A stretch of DNA of 64,000 bases from Gammaproteobacteria bacterium. Its GTDB lineage: Bacteria; Pseudomonadota; Gammaproteobacteria; Burkholderiales; Burkholderiaceae_C. Below, in pieces: positions 8,780 through 18,275 of this stretch. The stretch is from contig JAHJWB010000016.1 of NCBI GenBank assembly GCA_018828125.1, positions 1 to 64,000 of the forward strand, in the 5' to 3' direction. The position numbers and the translations under genes were made by a program. Under the pieces are notes generated by a model, which was not told the DNA's origin, did not search any database, and saw only the letters and a program-made list of their open reading frames with translations. Each line of letters begins with the position of its first letter. Position 1 is the stretch's first letter.

Positions 8780-9889
8780 ATGGTTAAGCCTGTTCCTAAA
8801 GTCAAGAGCACCATCGCAAAAGGCCCGATGGACGATTCGCTCGCGGATCTCAACGTAGATGAGCAACTCCAGGCCGAGGAGAGCGTGCTAGATCAGTTGC
8901 GAGAGAATAAATTTTCATGTTCGGATTTAAATGATTTACAAGTCAGAATTGGACTGACGCCATCTCACCCAATGCTGGAGTCAAGCTATTTCATTGAAAC
9001 GGAGCAAGCATCAAATTTTTATAATGTAGTTTACGACAACGTCTTGGCTAGGAAAAGTGGTCTCTATTGCATGGGTGAGTTTAGGGTGGGGAAGACGAAG
9101 GCCATATCTAATGCGATTCACAGACTCGAAGTTGATATGCCTTGGGCGGCTGTCTTCCTGCACTCAGCGAAGCGGGTAACACATCAAACGAAGAAGGCAT
9201 TCTGTCTGGACTTGATTCGTTCTTTCAGTTGCTTCTTTACGAATCGCCAAAATCCGGAGAGATTGCTAACCAGATATTTAATGACCCAAGCAATTAAAGC
9301 GGGTAGCAAAACATGTGTTTTGTTTATTGATGAAGCTCAGATGCTGACTGTATTACAGCTTCGCTACCTTTTGGAGATCTGGAACGAACTGAGACTAGAA
9401 GGTTTTCTATTGGTAACTGTGCTCGTGGGGCAAAAAGGTCTTGATTCTCTAAAGCAACTGACCGATGAGGAGGATCACGGTGCAGTTATTGCAAGGTTCT
9501 TTGTCAATGCAATGCATATCGGAGGGTTGCATTCATTAACGCAATTGCGCATATATCTCGAAGCATTTGACTCAAAACTCGTATACCCTCCGAATTCGGA
9601 TTGGTCTTTCTCTCGGTTTTTTTGCAATGTAGCATATTCATCTGGCTGGCGGATTTCTTCGGAGGCAGACGTTTTCTGGGAAAGCTTGGTTTTATTTAGT
9701 CGTCCGTCAAAGCGGGCATTGCAGGTATCGGGCTTTCGACTTGCATTTTTGAATGATGCAATTCATGGTTTTTTTCTTGATTCCATGAAAAATGACAAGC
9801 GCCAATTTAAGGGTACGAAAAAAATTTGGATGGATGCAATTTCGGGAGCGGCAACCTCTGATCTATTGATTGGGGATGGAAATGCTTAG
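8780..9889 (+). CDS. tnsC: TnsC/TniB-type AAA+ ATPase of the transposon
   Basis: A 369-residue AAA+ regulator that links the transposase to target-selection proteins. Walker A is GEFRVGKT (residues 99-106) and Walker B is VLFIDEAQ (Asp184-Glu185). A sensor-like segment VTVLVGQKGL follows. It lies 8 bp after tnsB and overlaps tniQ, so the four genes form one operon. Length and motif order match TniB/TnsC proteins rather than IS21 IstB. Confidence 0.85.
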   Translation: MVKPVPKVKSTIAKGPMDDSLADLNVDEQLQAEESVLDQLRENKFSCSDLNDLQVRIGLTPSHPMLESSYFIETEQASNFYNVVYDNVLARKSGLYCMGEFRVGKTKAISNAIHRLEVDMPWAAVFLHSAKRVTHQTKKAFCLDLIRSFSCFFTNRQNPERLLTRYLMTQAIKAGSKTCVLFIDEAQMLTVLQLRYLLEIWNELRLEGFLLVTVLVGQKGLDSLKQLTDEEDHGAVIARFFVNAMHIGGLHSLTQLRIYLEAFDSKLVYPPNSDWSFSRFFCNVAYSSGWRISSEADVFWESLVLFSRPSKRALQVSGFRLAFLNDAIHGFFLDSMKNDKRQFKGTKKIWMDAISGAATSDLLIGDGNA

Positions 9890-11390
9890 CAATGAAGATG
9901 GATCATTAATATGGTCTATCAGTGTCAGTTCTCAATTCGAGAGTGATTGGATTGCTCTTCACAGAATTTTATGGTTGAATTCAATTAGCGGAAAGGATCT
10001 ATTTGCTTTGCTTCGAACATTCGAAGGAAAACGGGCATCGCAATCTGAGTCATTATTTAGGGATGTGCTCGAAAGATCCCCTTTACTAGGGGAGTATGCT
10101 GCCCACTTTCGAGAACGCGGGTATGTTTCTCTTTTTGGGAAGCCTAATCAGGAATTGCTACTAAAGTGGACTAAATTTAAATATTGCCCAGTATGTTTGG
10201 AAAATTGTTTCCATTCGCCTATTTTTGGCTTGGTTCAAATGTATGCCTGTCCACTCCACCATTGTCAACTCATCTCGGAATGCTTGCAATGCGGAAAAGC
10301 GATTGGCTCTAACCTTTTTGATCCTAACATTTTTAATGAGCCACTCGCGTGCTATCACTGTAAACGTCCTTTTACTCGCAAAAACATCGCCAGCAAGGTG
10401 TTGGACGGATTTTCAGTAGGACTGCTAAATTTTCGGGAAATTGAGGATTGGATTTCTTGTATAAAAAAATGGATTTGTCAGGACTTTGATTTTTCTTTAG
10501 GTAAGCTTGGTATTCCGACTTTTCAAAAAAAGGTCTCAGCACTTGAGTGTTTAAAGAAATTAACCCATCCCCCGGTATCAATTACTGCGATGTCTGAGGC
10601 GACTGAAAATTTGGTCGAGGTGCGAAACAATAGTAACTTGATTCCCGGTAATTTCGAAGTACAGAATCATTTAGGGCGCACTGTTCCGTTAAACGATGAC
10701 ATTGAAGCGGTTTGTGCTGTTGCTAAGTCTATTGGAAGACATCTCGGCAAATGTATTCATAAATTTTGCAAACACAAGTATAGACGCCGCAGTGGCTGGG
10801 AAAACGCAGATCGCCCCTTTGGTCGTGTTACGCCAGTCCTCACCATTGAGCCTGGGGACTGTCCGTGTTGTGCTCTTATGGATCAATGGAGAGCCTACTC
10901 GGGCAAGGTGCTCTCTCTGCGACAAGCCATGAAAATGGCGGGATGTGATCTGTATGACAACAAGCGCGGGGAAAATAGAGGGACGTATTGCCTAGAGGCA
11001 AACTTATTTGCTCAAGCACTTATCTCTTCATTCACGTGGTTTGCCATGGAGCAGATTTGGTTTGTATCAAAGCCGAGACCTGCGAATCAATACTACCAAC
11101 TGGATGTGTATCGGTTTGAAATCTGTTTTCGAGGTTTTGTGTTCGGTTCTGAGCAGGGGAAAAGATTTTTTAGATATTCACTGGCTTCCGCGCTGGTTGA
11201 GTTGGAGAAGTGTCATGAGAAAATCCCACATTCCGATATTAACGCTTACCCGTACGAAAGATGGATAGCAAGAATCGAGAGGGATATCTGGTACATCGAT
11301 ATGTCGAGCTATTTTTTCCCGCGCAGAAATTTTGATTGGTGGCGGTTCCCGGTGAGGGAGTTTGCTTGTGTGATTCCGGGTTCCGAATAG
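9876..11390 (+). CDS. tniQ: TniQ/TnsD-family target-selection protein
   Basis: A protein of about 504 residues. The TniQ-type zinc-binding region lies at about 104-139: CPVC, then ACPLHHC, then CLQC, plus a later CYHC. TniQ/TnsD proteins recognise the insertion site and recruit TnsC; long C-terminal parts usually give DNA specificity, and this one has a 350-residue C-terminal part with another CPCCAL cluster near residue 325. I chose the ATG at 9876, inside the end of tnsC, over the upstream TTG. No CRISPR array or Cas gene is nearby, so a CRISPR-guided element is not supported. Confidence 0.8.
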   Translation: MEMLSNEDGSLIWSISVSSQFESDWIALHRILWLNSISGKDLFALLRTFEGKRASQSESLFRDVLERSPLLGEYAAHFRERGYVSLFGKPNQELLLKWTKFKYCPVCLENCFHSPIFGLVQMYACPLHHCQLISECLQCGKAIGSNLFDPNIFNEPLACYHCKRPFTRKNIASKVLDGFSVGLLNFREIEDWISCIKKWICQDFDFSLGKLGIPTFQKKVSALECLKKLTHPPVSITAMSEATENLVEVRNNSNLIPGNFEVQNHLGRTVPLNDDIEAVCAVAKSIGRHLGKCIHKFCKHKYRRRSGWENADRPFGRVTPVLTIEPGDCPCCALMDQWRAYSGKVLSLRQAMKMAGCDLYDNKRGENRGTYCLEANLFAQALISSFTWFAMEQIWFVSKPRPANQYYQLDVYRFEICFRGFVFGSEQGKRFFRYSLASALVELEKCHEKIPHSDINAYPYERWIARIERDIWYIDMSSYFFPRRNFDWWRFPVREFACVIPGSE

Positions 11391-11483
11391 TGAATGCGTC
11401 AAACAGACTATTTTTGCGTCCTTCAAGATTAAGAAGGCACAATCGTTTCCTCCTCACGGACTTGGTTGGAGGGACGGAGCCAT

Positions 11484-14400
11484 ATGCCTCATCAGTTACG
11501 CCGCATCATCGCCATCAACATCAGGAACCCAAGCGACGGAAACCCTTCAGGGCGGATCTCGGAACTGGACCCACGCGGCGGTGTTCTGGCGGTGGGGGAC
11601 AACGGAGTGGGCAAGACCACTTTTCTGCGCCTGATCCCGCTCTTCTACGGCGCGACCCCCTCCCAGGTCCTGAAGGGCTCCGGGAAGGCGTCCATGATCC
11701 GGCACACACTTCCCGACCCCAGCAGCGCTGTGGCTTATGAGTACGAGCGTGAGACTGACGCCCATCTGCGCACGGTGGTGATGTACGCCAAGGATGGCGA
11801 GGACATCCCGGACTTTCGGATCGTCTCAGCCGGGTTTGATGAAACCTTCTTCTACGACGAGAACAACATGTTTGTGACGCGCACGGAGTTCGCCCCCCGG
11901 CTCCATGCGCGCAACATCAATGTCTCGCCCGTCCTGCAGCTCAACGAATACCGCAGCGTCATCCTGAACGAGCGCATGAGCAGCAAGAACGCAAAGCAGA
12001 TGACGCTACTGGCCCGCGATCATTCGCTGGGCCCCCGCCCGCTGCGCAATCTCAACCAGATCGCAGCGGCCATGGCCAACGAGAAGATCAGCTTTCGGGA
12101 CCTGCAGAACATCGTGCTGGAGCGCGTGGCCGAAGACCAGGCCACGGAATCGAAGCGCCAGAACGTGCGCGAACTCAAGCAGCGCAGGGAGGATGTGACC
12201 ACCTGGTTGGACAGTCGCACCCACATGGCCGATATCTTGAAGCGCAAACCCGACGCTGACAAGATGAAGGGCCGCATCGCCCGCATCAAAGGGGTTCACA
12301 TGGAGCTGTGCTCGCTCCATGTGGCCGTCAAGGCGGCACTCGCCCAGGCGGCGACGGACCAAGAACGGTTGACCAGTGATCGCAAGGCCAAGGCAGAGGC
12401 CTTTGATCAGGCGCTCGGTGCTCTGGGCGACGAAATCAGGGAGGCCGAGCAGAAGAAGACCGAAGCCTATAACGAGTGGCAGCGCCTCAATTCAGTGTTT
12501 CAGGCCGTGATCAGTCGCCAGAATCACTTCGACCGCATCGGTGCGAAGACCCTTGCGGAGAATGAATCCAGGGAAACTGCCCTTCAGCAGCAGGCGCGGG
12601 CCAAGGAGCAAGAGCATGAGCGCCTTACCTCTGAATCGGGTTTTCTCCAGACCGAATACGAAAAGCGCTGTCTCGAAATCCGGCAATCCGCACAGGGTCA
12701 GCAAAGCGAGATAGCTGAGCGCAAAGCCACGGCACAAAGCGCGGGGGTCGATAAGCGTTTGGCCCTTGGGAATGACAAAGAAGCTGACCTGCAGGCGCTG
12801 GAGGAGCCCCCCAGGCTCGCCGAGATCGCTGAGGAGCGAAACCGCCTGGCCACACGGGAAGGCGAGATCACCCAAAAAATCCGAAACCCCGCTGCCACAG
12901 AGGAGACACTTGCTGCACAAGAGGAGGCAGAGGCCATTCTCGAACAGCGCCGCCAGGATCACGACACAGCCAAGGACGCAGCCTCTGACCGTGAAAAAGA
13001 TGAGGCTCAGGCTCGCGGTGAGCTTGAAGCGGCTATCAGGGCCGTGGAGGGTCTTGAGGCCAGTCAGAAAGCGCTGCTGGCCCACATTGAAGCCCTGACC
13101 GCCCAGGTCACCCCAGAACCCGGTTCCTTGCTCGCCTTCATCCGTGAAAGCAACGACCCTGTATGGCCCCATGCCAGCAAGCTGATCTCTGAGACAGTGA
13201 TCCACCTTACCGACCTCTCACCAGTGATCCTGGAGAACCCAGCCGCACAGAGAGGCGAGGAGGGTGCCGTGGTGGTCGGTAATGCCACGGTGAGCACTCA
13301 GGAGCTACCCCTGCCTGAGTGGTTCTCGATGGATTCGGTACGCCAGCAGCTCGAAGCGGGAAAAGTCCAGCTGGCAGACATCAACGAGTCAGTGGGCAAA
13401 GCAGAAGATCAAGCTGAAAAAGCCCGACTGAAGCTCAAGCAGGCTGGTACCGACCATGGCAAGGCGAAAGCCAACTTTGGTCTGGCGAAGTCCGCCTTTG
13501 ACGCTTCGGTCACAGAGAAAGGACGCCTCGACAGCCTTGTGAAGACCGAGCGCAGCGCTGCAGAGGCCCAGGCACGACAAGACCTCGTTGACTTGAAGGC
13601 GGCTCTGACAGCCCTTGGCACGGAAGAACATGGCATCCGCGAAGGCGTCAAAAAAAATCGCCAGGCAATCTATGAGGAATACAAGCTCAAGGCCGAGACC
13701 CTTGACGCCGAGACGACGAGCGCGATCAAAAAGCTGGATGCCGAGGCTCAGGTGGTTGAAGCGACCCTGCAGACCGATCTGACCAACGCACGACAGGACT
13801 ACGAGCGCAAGCTGGCAGGCAAGGGGCTCGATACCTTGCGCATCAATGCCGTGGAGGAAGCGCTGAAAGGGCTGCGGGCCCAGCTTGAAGCGATTACCAA
13901 CAACCGGCATGAGGTGGCTGCGTGGAAGAAATTCTGCACTGACGAGCGACCGCACTTTGAAACCACCCGGCGCAAGGTAGGAGATCTGCACACCGCTTCT
14001 CTGAAGGCGTCAGAGCGCCTTGGGAATCTGGAAACCAGCCGAACCGCCCTCACAAAGGAGGCCGAGGACGTGCTGTTTGACCTCGACAGGCGGATTGCAA
14101 CCGCCACCACTGATGCACAGCGCCTGGAGGAACTACGCGACCAGAAACTCAAGGACTTCCTCGACTTTGTGCCCAGTAGCGCCTATATCGGGCGCCCCAT
14201 GCAGGAACTCGACCAGGAGGTGACCCGCAAGCTCCGCACGTTGGTGGATGAGGATGATGCCTTGCGCAGCGAGGTTCTGTCCCTGCGCAACGAGTTTGAT
14301 AAGAAGGAGGGCGGACCCAATGACTGGCTCAATCTCAAGCGCAAGGAGCTGCCCGACCGGCAGACTCGTCTGGAGCACGAGTATCGGTGCCTCGAAGCAG

Positions 14401-15188
14401 AGCAGCTGTGTGACTGGTTCGAGCGCACTGAATGCGGGAGTTTCATCGAGCAGCTCACTCACCAGATGAACGGCTTCTTCGAAAACGCCAGTGTCTTCGT
14501 GAGCCGTCTGGACACCTTCGACCGCCTGGTTGCGACGTTCAACACCGAGCTGGGCAGGGCGCTGGCCACGGCCGAGCACTTCGAGCGCTTCAAGAACCTG
14601 AGCGTGCGCGTCACATCGAGCGTGGGCCAGCAGGCGTTCCTCTCGGTGCTGCGCAAGATGCGGGACAAGAGCCCCACGATTGCGCTCACAGGGCGCGCGT
14701 ACTCCCGTGTCGGCATGGAGCTGCCCTCGGATGAGGATGTCGCCCTGGTACGCGAGTACAAGGACATCCTGCGCGCCGATGGTGGGGTGCAGGTGGACCT
14801 GAACGAGCAGGTGCGCCTCGAATTCAGCCTCGTTGAGAACGGCAAGCGATCCGTCATCAGCAATGAGGAGGAGTTCCGGGCGGTGTCGTCCAACGGCAAT
14901 TCCGCCCTCATCACGGCCATGTTCCTCATGGGCTTCGTGCAGATGATCCGGGGCTCCTCCCCGGTGCGGTTGGTGTGGGTGACCGATGAGCTGGGCCGCT
15001 TCGACGCCAAGAACGTCGGCGCTTTCCTCAAGACCCTGGCCCTGAACAACATCGACGTGATCAGCGCCAGCCCCAGTGTCGATCCGGCGCTCGCGCGCCA
15101 CTTCCCGCGCCTGAGCCTGTTCGAGAACACCGGGGCGATCTTCACCAACGAGACCCACGAACTGGAGGCCGAGCATGAACTCGCTTAA
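11484..15188 (+). CDS. jetC: Wadjet SMC-like ATPase JetC (MksB/MukB type)
   Basis: A 1234-residue SMC protein, the motor of the Wadjet complex, which extrudes loops on circular plasmids before JetD cuts them. Walker A is GDNGVGKT (38-45). Walker B is VWVTDELGRFD (Asp1168-Glu1169), preceded by the signature-like SNGNSALITA. Between the heads lies roughly 800 residues of coiled coil with a central globular hinge near 530-620. I start at ATG 11484 rather than an upstream TTG because GGAGGG lies 10 bp before it and the relic copy at 57876 begins at the same residue. It overlaps jetB by 14 bp. It is GC-rich, unlike the adjacent tniQ. Confidence 0.9.
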   Translation: MPHQLRRIIAINIRNPSDGNPSGRISELDPRGGVLAVGDNGVGKTTFLRLIPLFYGATPSQVLKGSGKASMIRHTLPDPSSAVAYEYERETDAHLRTVVMYAKDGEDIPDFRIVSAGFDETFFYDENNMFVTRTEFAPRLHARNINVSPVLQLNEYRSVILNERMSSKNAKQMTLLARDHSLGPRPLRNLNQIAAAMANEKISFRDLQNIVLERVAEDQATESKRQNVRELKQRREDVTTWLDSRTHMADILKRKPDADKMKGRIARIKGVHMELCSLHVAVKAALAQAATDQERLTSDRKAKAEAFDQALGALGDEIREAEQKKTEAYNEWQRLNSVFQAVISRQNHFDRIGAKTLAENESRETALQQQARAKEQEHERLTSESGFLQTEYEKRCLEIRQSAQGQQSEIAERKATAQSAGVDKRLALGNDKEADLQALEEPPRLAEIAEERNRLATREGEITQKIRNPAATEETLAAQEEAEAILEQRRQDHDTAKDAASDREKDEAQARGELEAAIRAVEGLEASQKALLAHIEALTAQVTPEPGSLLAFIRESNDPVWPHASKLISETVIHLTDLSPVILENPAAQRGEEGAVVVGNATVSTQELPLPEWFSMDSVRQQLEAGKVQLADINESVGKAEDQAEKARLKLKQAGTDHGKAKANFGLAKSAFDASVTEKGRLDSLVKTERSAAEAQARQDLVDLKAALTALGTEEHGIREGVKKNRQAIYEEYKLKAETLDAETTSAIKKLDAEAQVVEATLQTDLTNARQDYERKLAGKGLDTLRINAVEEALKGLRAQLEAITNNRHEVAAWKKFCTDERPHFETTRRKVGDLHTASLKASERLGNLETSRTALTKEAEDVLFDLDRRIATATTDAQRLEELRDQKLKDFLDFVPSSAYIGRPMQELDQEVTRKLRTLVDEDDALRSEVLSLRNEFDKKEGGPNDWLNLKRKELPDRQTRLEHEYRCLEAEQLCDWFERTECGSFIEQLTHQMNGFFENASVFVSRLDTFDRLVATFNTELGRALATAEHFERFKNLSVRVTSSVGQQAFLSVLRKMRDKSPTIALTGRAYSRVGMELPSDEDVALVREYKDILRADGGVQVDLNEQVRLEFSLVENGKRSVISNEEEFRAVSSNGNSALITAMFLMGFVQMIRGSSPVRLVWVTDELGRFDAKNVGAFLKTLALNNIDVISASPSVDPALARHFPRLSLFENTGAIFTNETHELEAEHELA

Positions 15189-15846
15189 ATCCGCGCTCAA
15201 GCTGCTCGCCACGGGTGAGTTTGTCTGTCACGTTCGTTTTGAGAGTGAGTACGAGGCACTGGCGACACTGGAAGGGCAGCAGCAGGCCCAGGAATGGCTG
15301 TCGGCCGTGGGGTATCGGCTGGCGCGTCTTCACGACGAGGGGGCGTTCTTCATGGCCTACGACGAGTCGCCCACCAATGACACGCGGTCCCGCATCCGGG
15401 AGGAACTCAAAACGGTACGCCACCGGCTGGTGCCCTATGTGGGCTTTTTCAACCTGCTGCGGGAGGCGCAGGGGAGCGATCCCCAGCTCCACGCGGGCGA
15501 CGTGGTGTGGTTGACCGAGATCAGCGAGGCGGTGCGCAACTCTTCTGCACTGGAGCGGCGCCTGGCCGACATGCGCGAACTTGCTGATAACCGGGTGACG
15601 GACAGCGGTGCGACGGTCTTCCGCGTTCAGAAGATGTTCAAGATCCTGGAGGAAGCGGGCTACCTGCAGCAGACCAACGAGGTGAGCAAGGGCTACACCT
15701 TCACCGGCAAGGTGGACTACCTGCTGCAGCTCATTGCCTTCATCAACGAAAACACCCCCCACATCTCCGATGACCAGGTGGTGGACCAAATAGACCCCCA
15801 GGCGCGGCTGCAAGAGGCTGAGGCTCCCGAGGCGGGGGTTGCATGA
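15175..15846 (+). CDS. jetB: Wadjet JetB (MksE/MukE-like)
   Basis: A 223-residue protein with winged-helix character typical of MukE/MksE (kite) subunits. It would bind the JetA kleisin and regulate the JetC ATPase. The segments FFMAYDESPTNDTRSRIREE and VFRVQKMFKILEEAGYL are the recognisable parts. The start lies inside the 3' end of jetC and the stop overlaps jetA by ATGA, indicating translational coupling. The acidic C-terminal tail is low complexity. Confidence 0.8.
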   Translation: MNSLKSALKLLATGEFVCHVRFESEYEALATLEGQQQAQEWLSAVGYRLARLHDEGAFFMAYDESPTNDTRSRIREELKTVRHRLVPYVGFFNLLREAQGSDPQLHAGDVVWLTEISEAVRNSSALERRLADMRELADNRVTDSGATVFRVQKMFKILEEAGYLQQTNEVSKGYTFTGKVDYLLQLIAFINENTPHISDDQVVDQIDPQARLQEAEAPEAGVA

Positions 15847-17075
15847 CCTCCTCACCGACCAAGGACGTACTGAAGACGCTCTACCAGCATGCCGAGGTGG
15901 TGGAGCAAACCCGGCGCGACGGCATCATCGTGCCGGCGCAAGATGCCCCGCAGGCGACCGTGGGGGCTCTGCGGCAGGCCAACGCCCTGCGCCCTGCGGG
16001 GGAAGACGGGTTTCGGCTGCACCCCAAGCTGCGCGACTTCCTGAACGACCACCTGCAGCTCTTCCCGGCCTACCAGACCCTGGCCGAAATCGGCTCGCGC
16101 ATCAGCCAAGCGCATCAGCTCTGGAACGATGTGGACGATCTGTACCGCGCTAAGGACTACAGCGCCGTGGAGAACATCGTGGAGACCATCGAATCCACGG
16201 TCTTCGATATCGGTGACAGTGTGGAGCGCAACCTGCTGTACCTGCATACGCTCCTGTCCACTCGCTACGGCAACGTGCGCACGCTGGAGGCCAAGAAGTC
16301 TCAGAACCGCTTCTACCAGCGCGAATCCAACATCCTCGCCCAAGACATGTCACGCATGGCTGGCGTCTTTGACAGGATCGAGAGCGAGGCAACCGCTCGC
16401 GGGATGCCTGAGCTGGCCAAGTTCGTCCGCATGAACCTGCAGGCTCACCTGCAGACCTGGCAGCATGCCATGGCCGAGATGCAGGCGCAGTTGTCGCGGG
16501 AGATCTTCCGCATCAGGGAGGTGGAGGACAGCCACAAGCATCTCGCGCGCCTGGATCTGCTCATGCGCCAGCAGCCCTCATGGCCGGGGTTCGAGCTGGA
16601 CCCTTCGGTGGAGATCCCGGCATTCCTGCTGGCCGCGCGCCTGCCGGATTTCGTGCCCCAGATCGAGCCCCAGGACACCGACCACCAGTTCGTGGAGGCC
16701 ATGGTCAAGGAGGTGGCAGCGCTGCCCCCGAAACCTGTGGAGGCACAACCCAAGGAGATCAAGCGCTTCAGGCGGGTGGTGGATGAGCGGCCCGTGAAAA
16801 AGAAGTCGGACGCCGCGATTGCCCTGGACAGGCTTGCCAATTCCGCCAAGCGCGCGACCGACAAGTTCTCGCTGGCTGAATGGCGCGAGACCGACGACCT
16901 TGCCAAGACCCTGCAGCCCCATATCTGGCTTGGTTTTGCCGTCCTGGCACTGCGGGAGCAGAAGTACCGGGTGGAGGTGGTTTCCAGCCCTGCGCGCCAC
17001 GGTGAGCGGTTCCGGCACCGGTTCCACGATGCGATGGTCCACCCGGCCTCGGTTGCGCGGGCCGCGAAGGCATGA
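15843..17075 (+). CDS. jetA: Wadjet JetA (MksF/MukF-like kleisin)
   Basis: A 410-residue, mostly helical protein. The N-terminal half (about 1-160) resembles the winged helix and helical bundle of MukF-type kleisins, and long helices follow (about 110-240). The C-terminal region (about 330-410) would bind the SMC head. Bracketed by ATGA overlaps with jetB and jetD. It is somewhat short for JetA but complete in frame. Confidence 0.75.
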   Translation: MTSSPTKDVLKTLYQHAEVVEQTRRDGIIVPAQDAPQATVGALRQANALRPAGEDGFRLHPKLRDFLNDHLQLFPAYQTLAEIGSRISQAHQLWNDVDDLYRAKDYSAVENIVETIESTVFDIGDSVERNLLYLHTLLSTRYGNVRTLEAKKSQNRFYQRESNILAQDMSRMAGVFDRIESEATARGMPELAKFVRMNLQAHLQTWQHAMAEMQAQLSREIFRIREVEDSHKHLARLDLLMRQQPSWPGFELDPSVEIPAFLLAARLPDFVPQIEPQDTDHQFVEAMVKEVAALPPKPVEAQPKEIKRFRRVVDERPVKKKSDAAIALDRLANSAKRATDKFSLAEWRETDDLAKTLQPHIWLGFAVLALREQKYRVEVVSSPARHGERFRHRFHDAMVHPASVARAAKA

Positions 17076-17875
17076 ACCAGCAGCAGGTGGCGTTCCTGAG
17101 GCGGTTGATCGAGACGGAGCCGCCTTTTCGGCCGTACAGCGCGACCGCCGAATACTTCCTCAATGCCGAGGGCGTCGGGAAGGTGCAGGGGAGGAGGGTG
17201 GTCTACACCCAGAGAGACTTTGCGGCGGCGCGACATCTGCTCTTTTCGCGGGGCTTCGAGCCGTCGCGCCAGGTGGAGCCGGTACCGCGCAGTCGGGTGC
17301 AACCTGGTGAGTCCGAGAAATGGGGCTCCCTGCGCGTCTCTGAGGGCCTGGTGGCGGTGGTGCCGTTGGGCCTGAAGGGGGTTCAGATCCCCACGGGGAG
17401 CATGTTGTGCATGGATGTGCGCCAGGCGCTGGCCTTGCCCTACGAGGTCCTGGTGTTCTGCGAAAACCTGGAGCCCATGCTGCGGCTGCACGACTACCAG
17501 TGGCTGGCGGGATTCCTCAATGGGCGCCCCGCGCTGGTGCTGTTCCGGGGGGCGCCGGGGTACTTCCGTACGGACATGGCGAACGAGCTGCTGGTGCAGG
17601 ACAGCCGTCCCGTGCTGGCGTTTTTTGACTTTGATCCCAAGGGGCTGTCCATGGCCGCTTCAGTGCCACGGCGAGAGGCTTTGTGTTTGCCGCCGCTGGA
17701 TGGCCTTGAAGTGGCTGTGAAAGGGCAGAGGCGCAAGGATCTCTATCTGAGGTCCGTGGAGGCGTCACGCCCCCATCTGGAAGCACAGCCCTCAGAGGGC
17801 GACGTGGGGCTCGCTTGGGGGCTCATGAAGCGGTTGGAGATGGGGCTTGATCAGGAGCATTTTGCACACCATTAG
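17072..17875 (+). CDS. jetD: Wadjet nuclease subunit JetD (Toprim/DUF2220-type)
   Basis: A 267-residue protein, the plasmid-cleaving subunit. The Toprim features are the acidic strand VFCENLEPM (Glu131) and AFFDFDPKGL (Asp186, Asp188), which would bind the catalytic metals in a topo VI-like fold. It is at the short end for JetD proteins, lacking much of the N-terminal domain seen in longer homologues. It follows jetA by an ATGA overlap and ends the operon. A hairpin (17893-17900/17914-17921) lies downstream. Confidence 0.75.
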   Translation: MNQQQVAFLRRLIETEPPFRPYSATAEYFLNAEGVGKVQGRRVVYTQRDFAAARHLLFSRGFEPSRQVEPVPRSRVQPGESEKWGSLRVSEGLVAVVPLGLKGVQIPTGSMLCMDVRQALALPYEVLVFCENLEPMLRLHDYQWLAGFLNGRPALVLFRGAPGYFRTDMANELLVQDSRPVLAFFDFDPKGLSMAASVPRREALCLPPLDGLEVAVKGQRRKDLYLRSVEASRPHLEAQPSEGDVGLAWGLMKRLEMGLDQEHFAHH

Positions 17876-17885
17876 CTCAACCATC

Positions 17886-17963
17886 GAAGACGCGGCCTGG
17901 GATTTCGGATGCGCCAGGCCGTGTTGATCGGCCCCTCTAGGGTGATCTCACTTTGCGTGCAAA
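17886..17963 (+). repeat. Hairpin-containing direct repeat, copy 1
   Basis: It aligns with 19530-19604. Both copies form a hairpin around CCTGG...CCAGG followed by the same TCACTTTGCGTGCAAA. In copy 1 the stem is CGGCCTGG/CCAGGCCG and in copy 2 CGCCTGG/CCAGGCG. One stem pair changes on both sides, so pairing is preserved. It could be a terminator-like or mobile-element-associated structure. An IS3-type end begins immediately after copy 1 and not after copy 2. Confidence 0.6.
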
Positions 17964-17964
17964 C

Positions 17965-18250
17965 TGAATAGCCCCGGGTCATGGAGGCTCAACACTCTGG
18001 GAGGACTGAGCCATGACGAAGACGAACAAGTTCTCGCCCGAGATACGTTAGCACGCAGTTAGGATGGTGCAGGAGAAGCGCGGAGTGTACCCATCACTGT
18101 GGGCAGCGATCGAGTCCATCGCCCCCAGGATTGGCTGCGTGCCGCAGACGCTGAACGAGTGGGTCAAGCGTGAACGAGCCACCACCGCCGAAGTGCAGCG
18201 GGTCAAGGAACTGGATCGCGAGGTCGCCGTTGCGCTACGCCGCGCATAAC
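17965..18250 (+). pseudogene. IS3-family (IS51-like) left end and broken orfA
   Basis: TGAATAGCCCCGGGTCATGG at 17965 matches the usual start of IS51-group IS3 elements. The transposase orfA would begin at ATG 18013, but codon 13 is TAG (18049-18051), after which the frame continues recognisably ([29 protein letters not shown]) to about 18249. The catalytic orfB and the right end are gone. It is a decayed insertion sequence sitting between the Wadjet operon and the repeat array. Confidence 0.8.
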
Positions 18251-18275
18251 CCATAAACTGAAGACAACTTCCACC

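Larger units (their letters stand above)
6061..11390 (+). mobile_element. Tn7-like transposition module (tnsA-like, tnsB, tnsC, tniQ)
   Basis: Four tightly spaced, co-directional, AT-rich genes in the tnsA-B-C-D order of Tn7 relatives. In Tn7 the tnsA side abuts one transposon end and cargo lies beyond the last tns gene; by that logic the outer end is near 5.9 kb and cargo begins at about 11.4 kb with the Wadjet operon. No resolvase gene is present. Terminal repeats and target-site duplication could not be confirmed by eye. Confidence 0.75.

Noticed and set aside
6061..11390. CRISPR-associated (CAST) transposon
   Set aside because: No Cas gene and no repeat-spacer array exist anywhere in the window.
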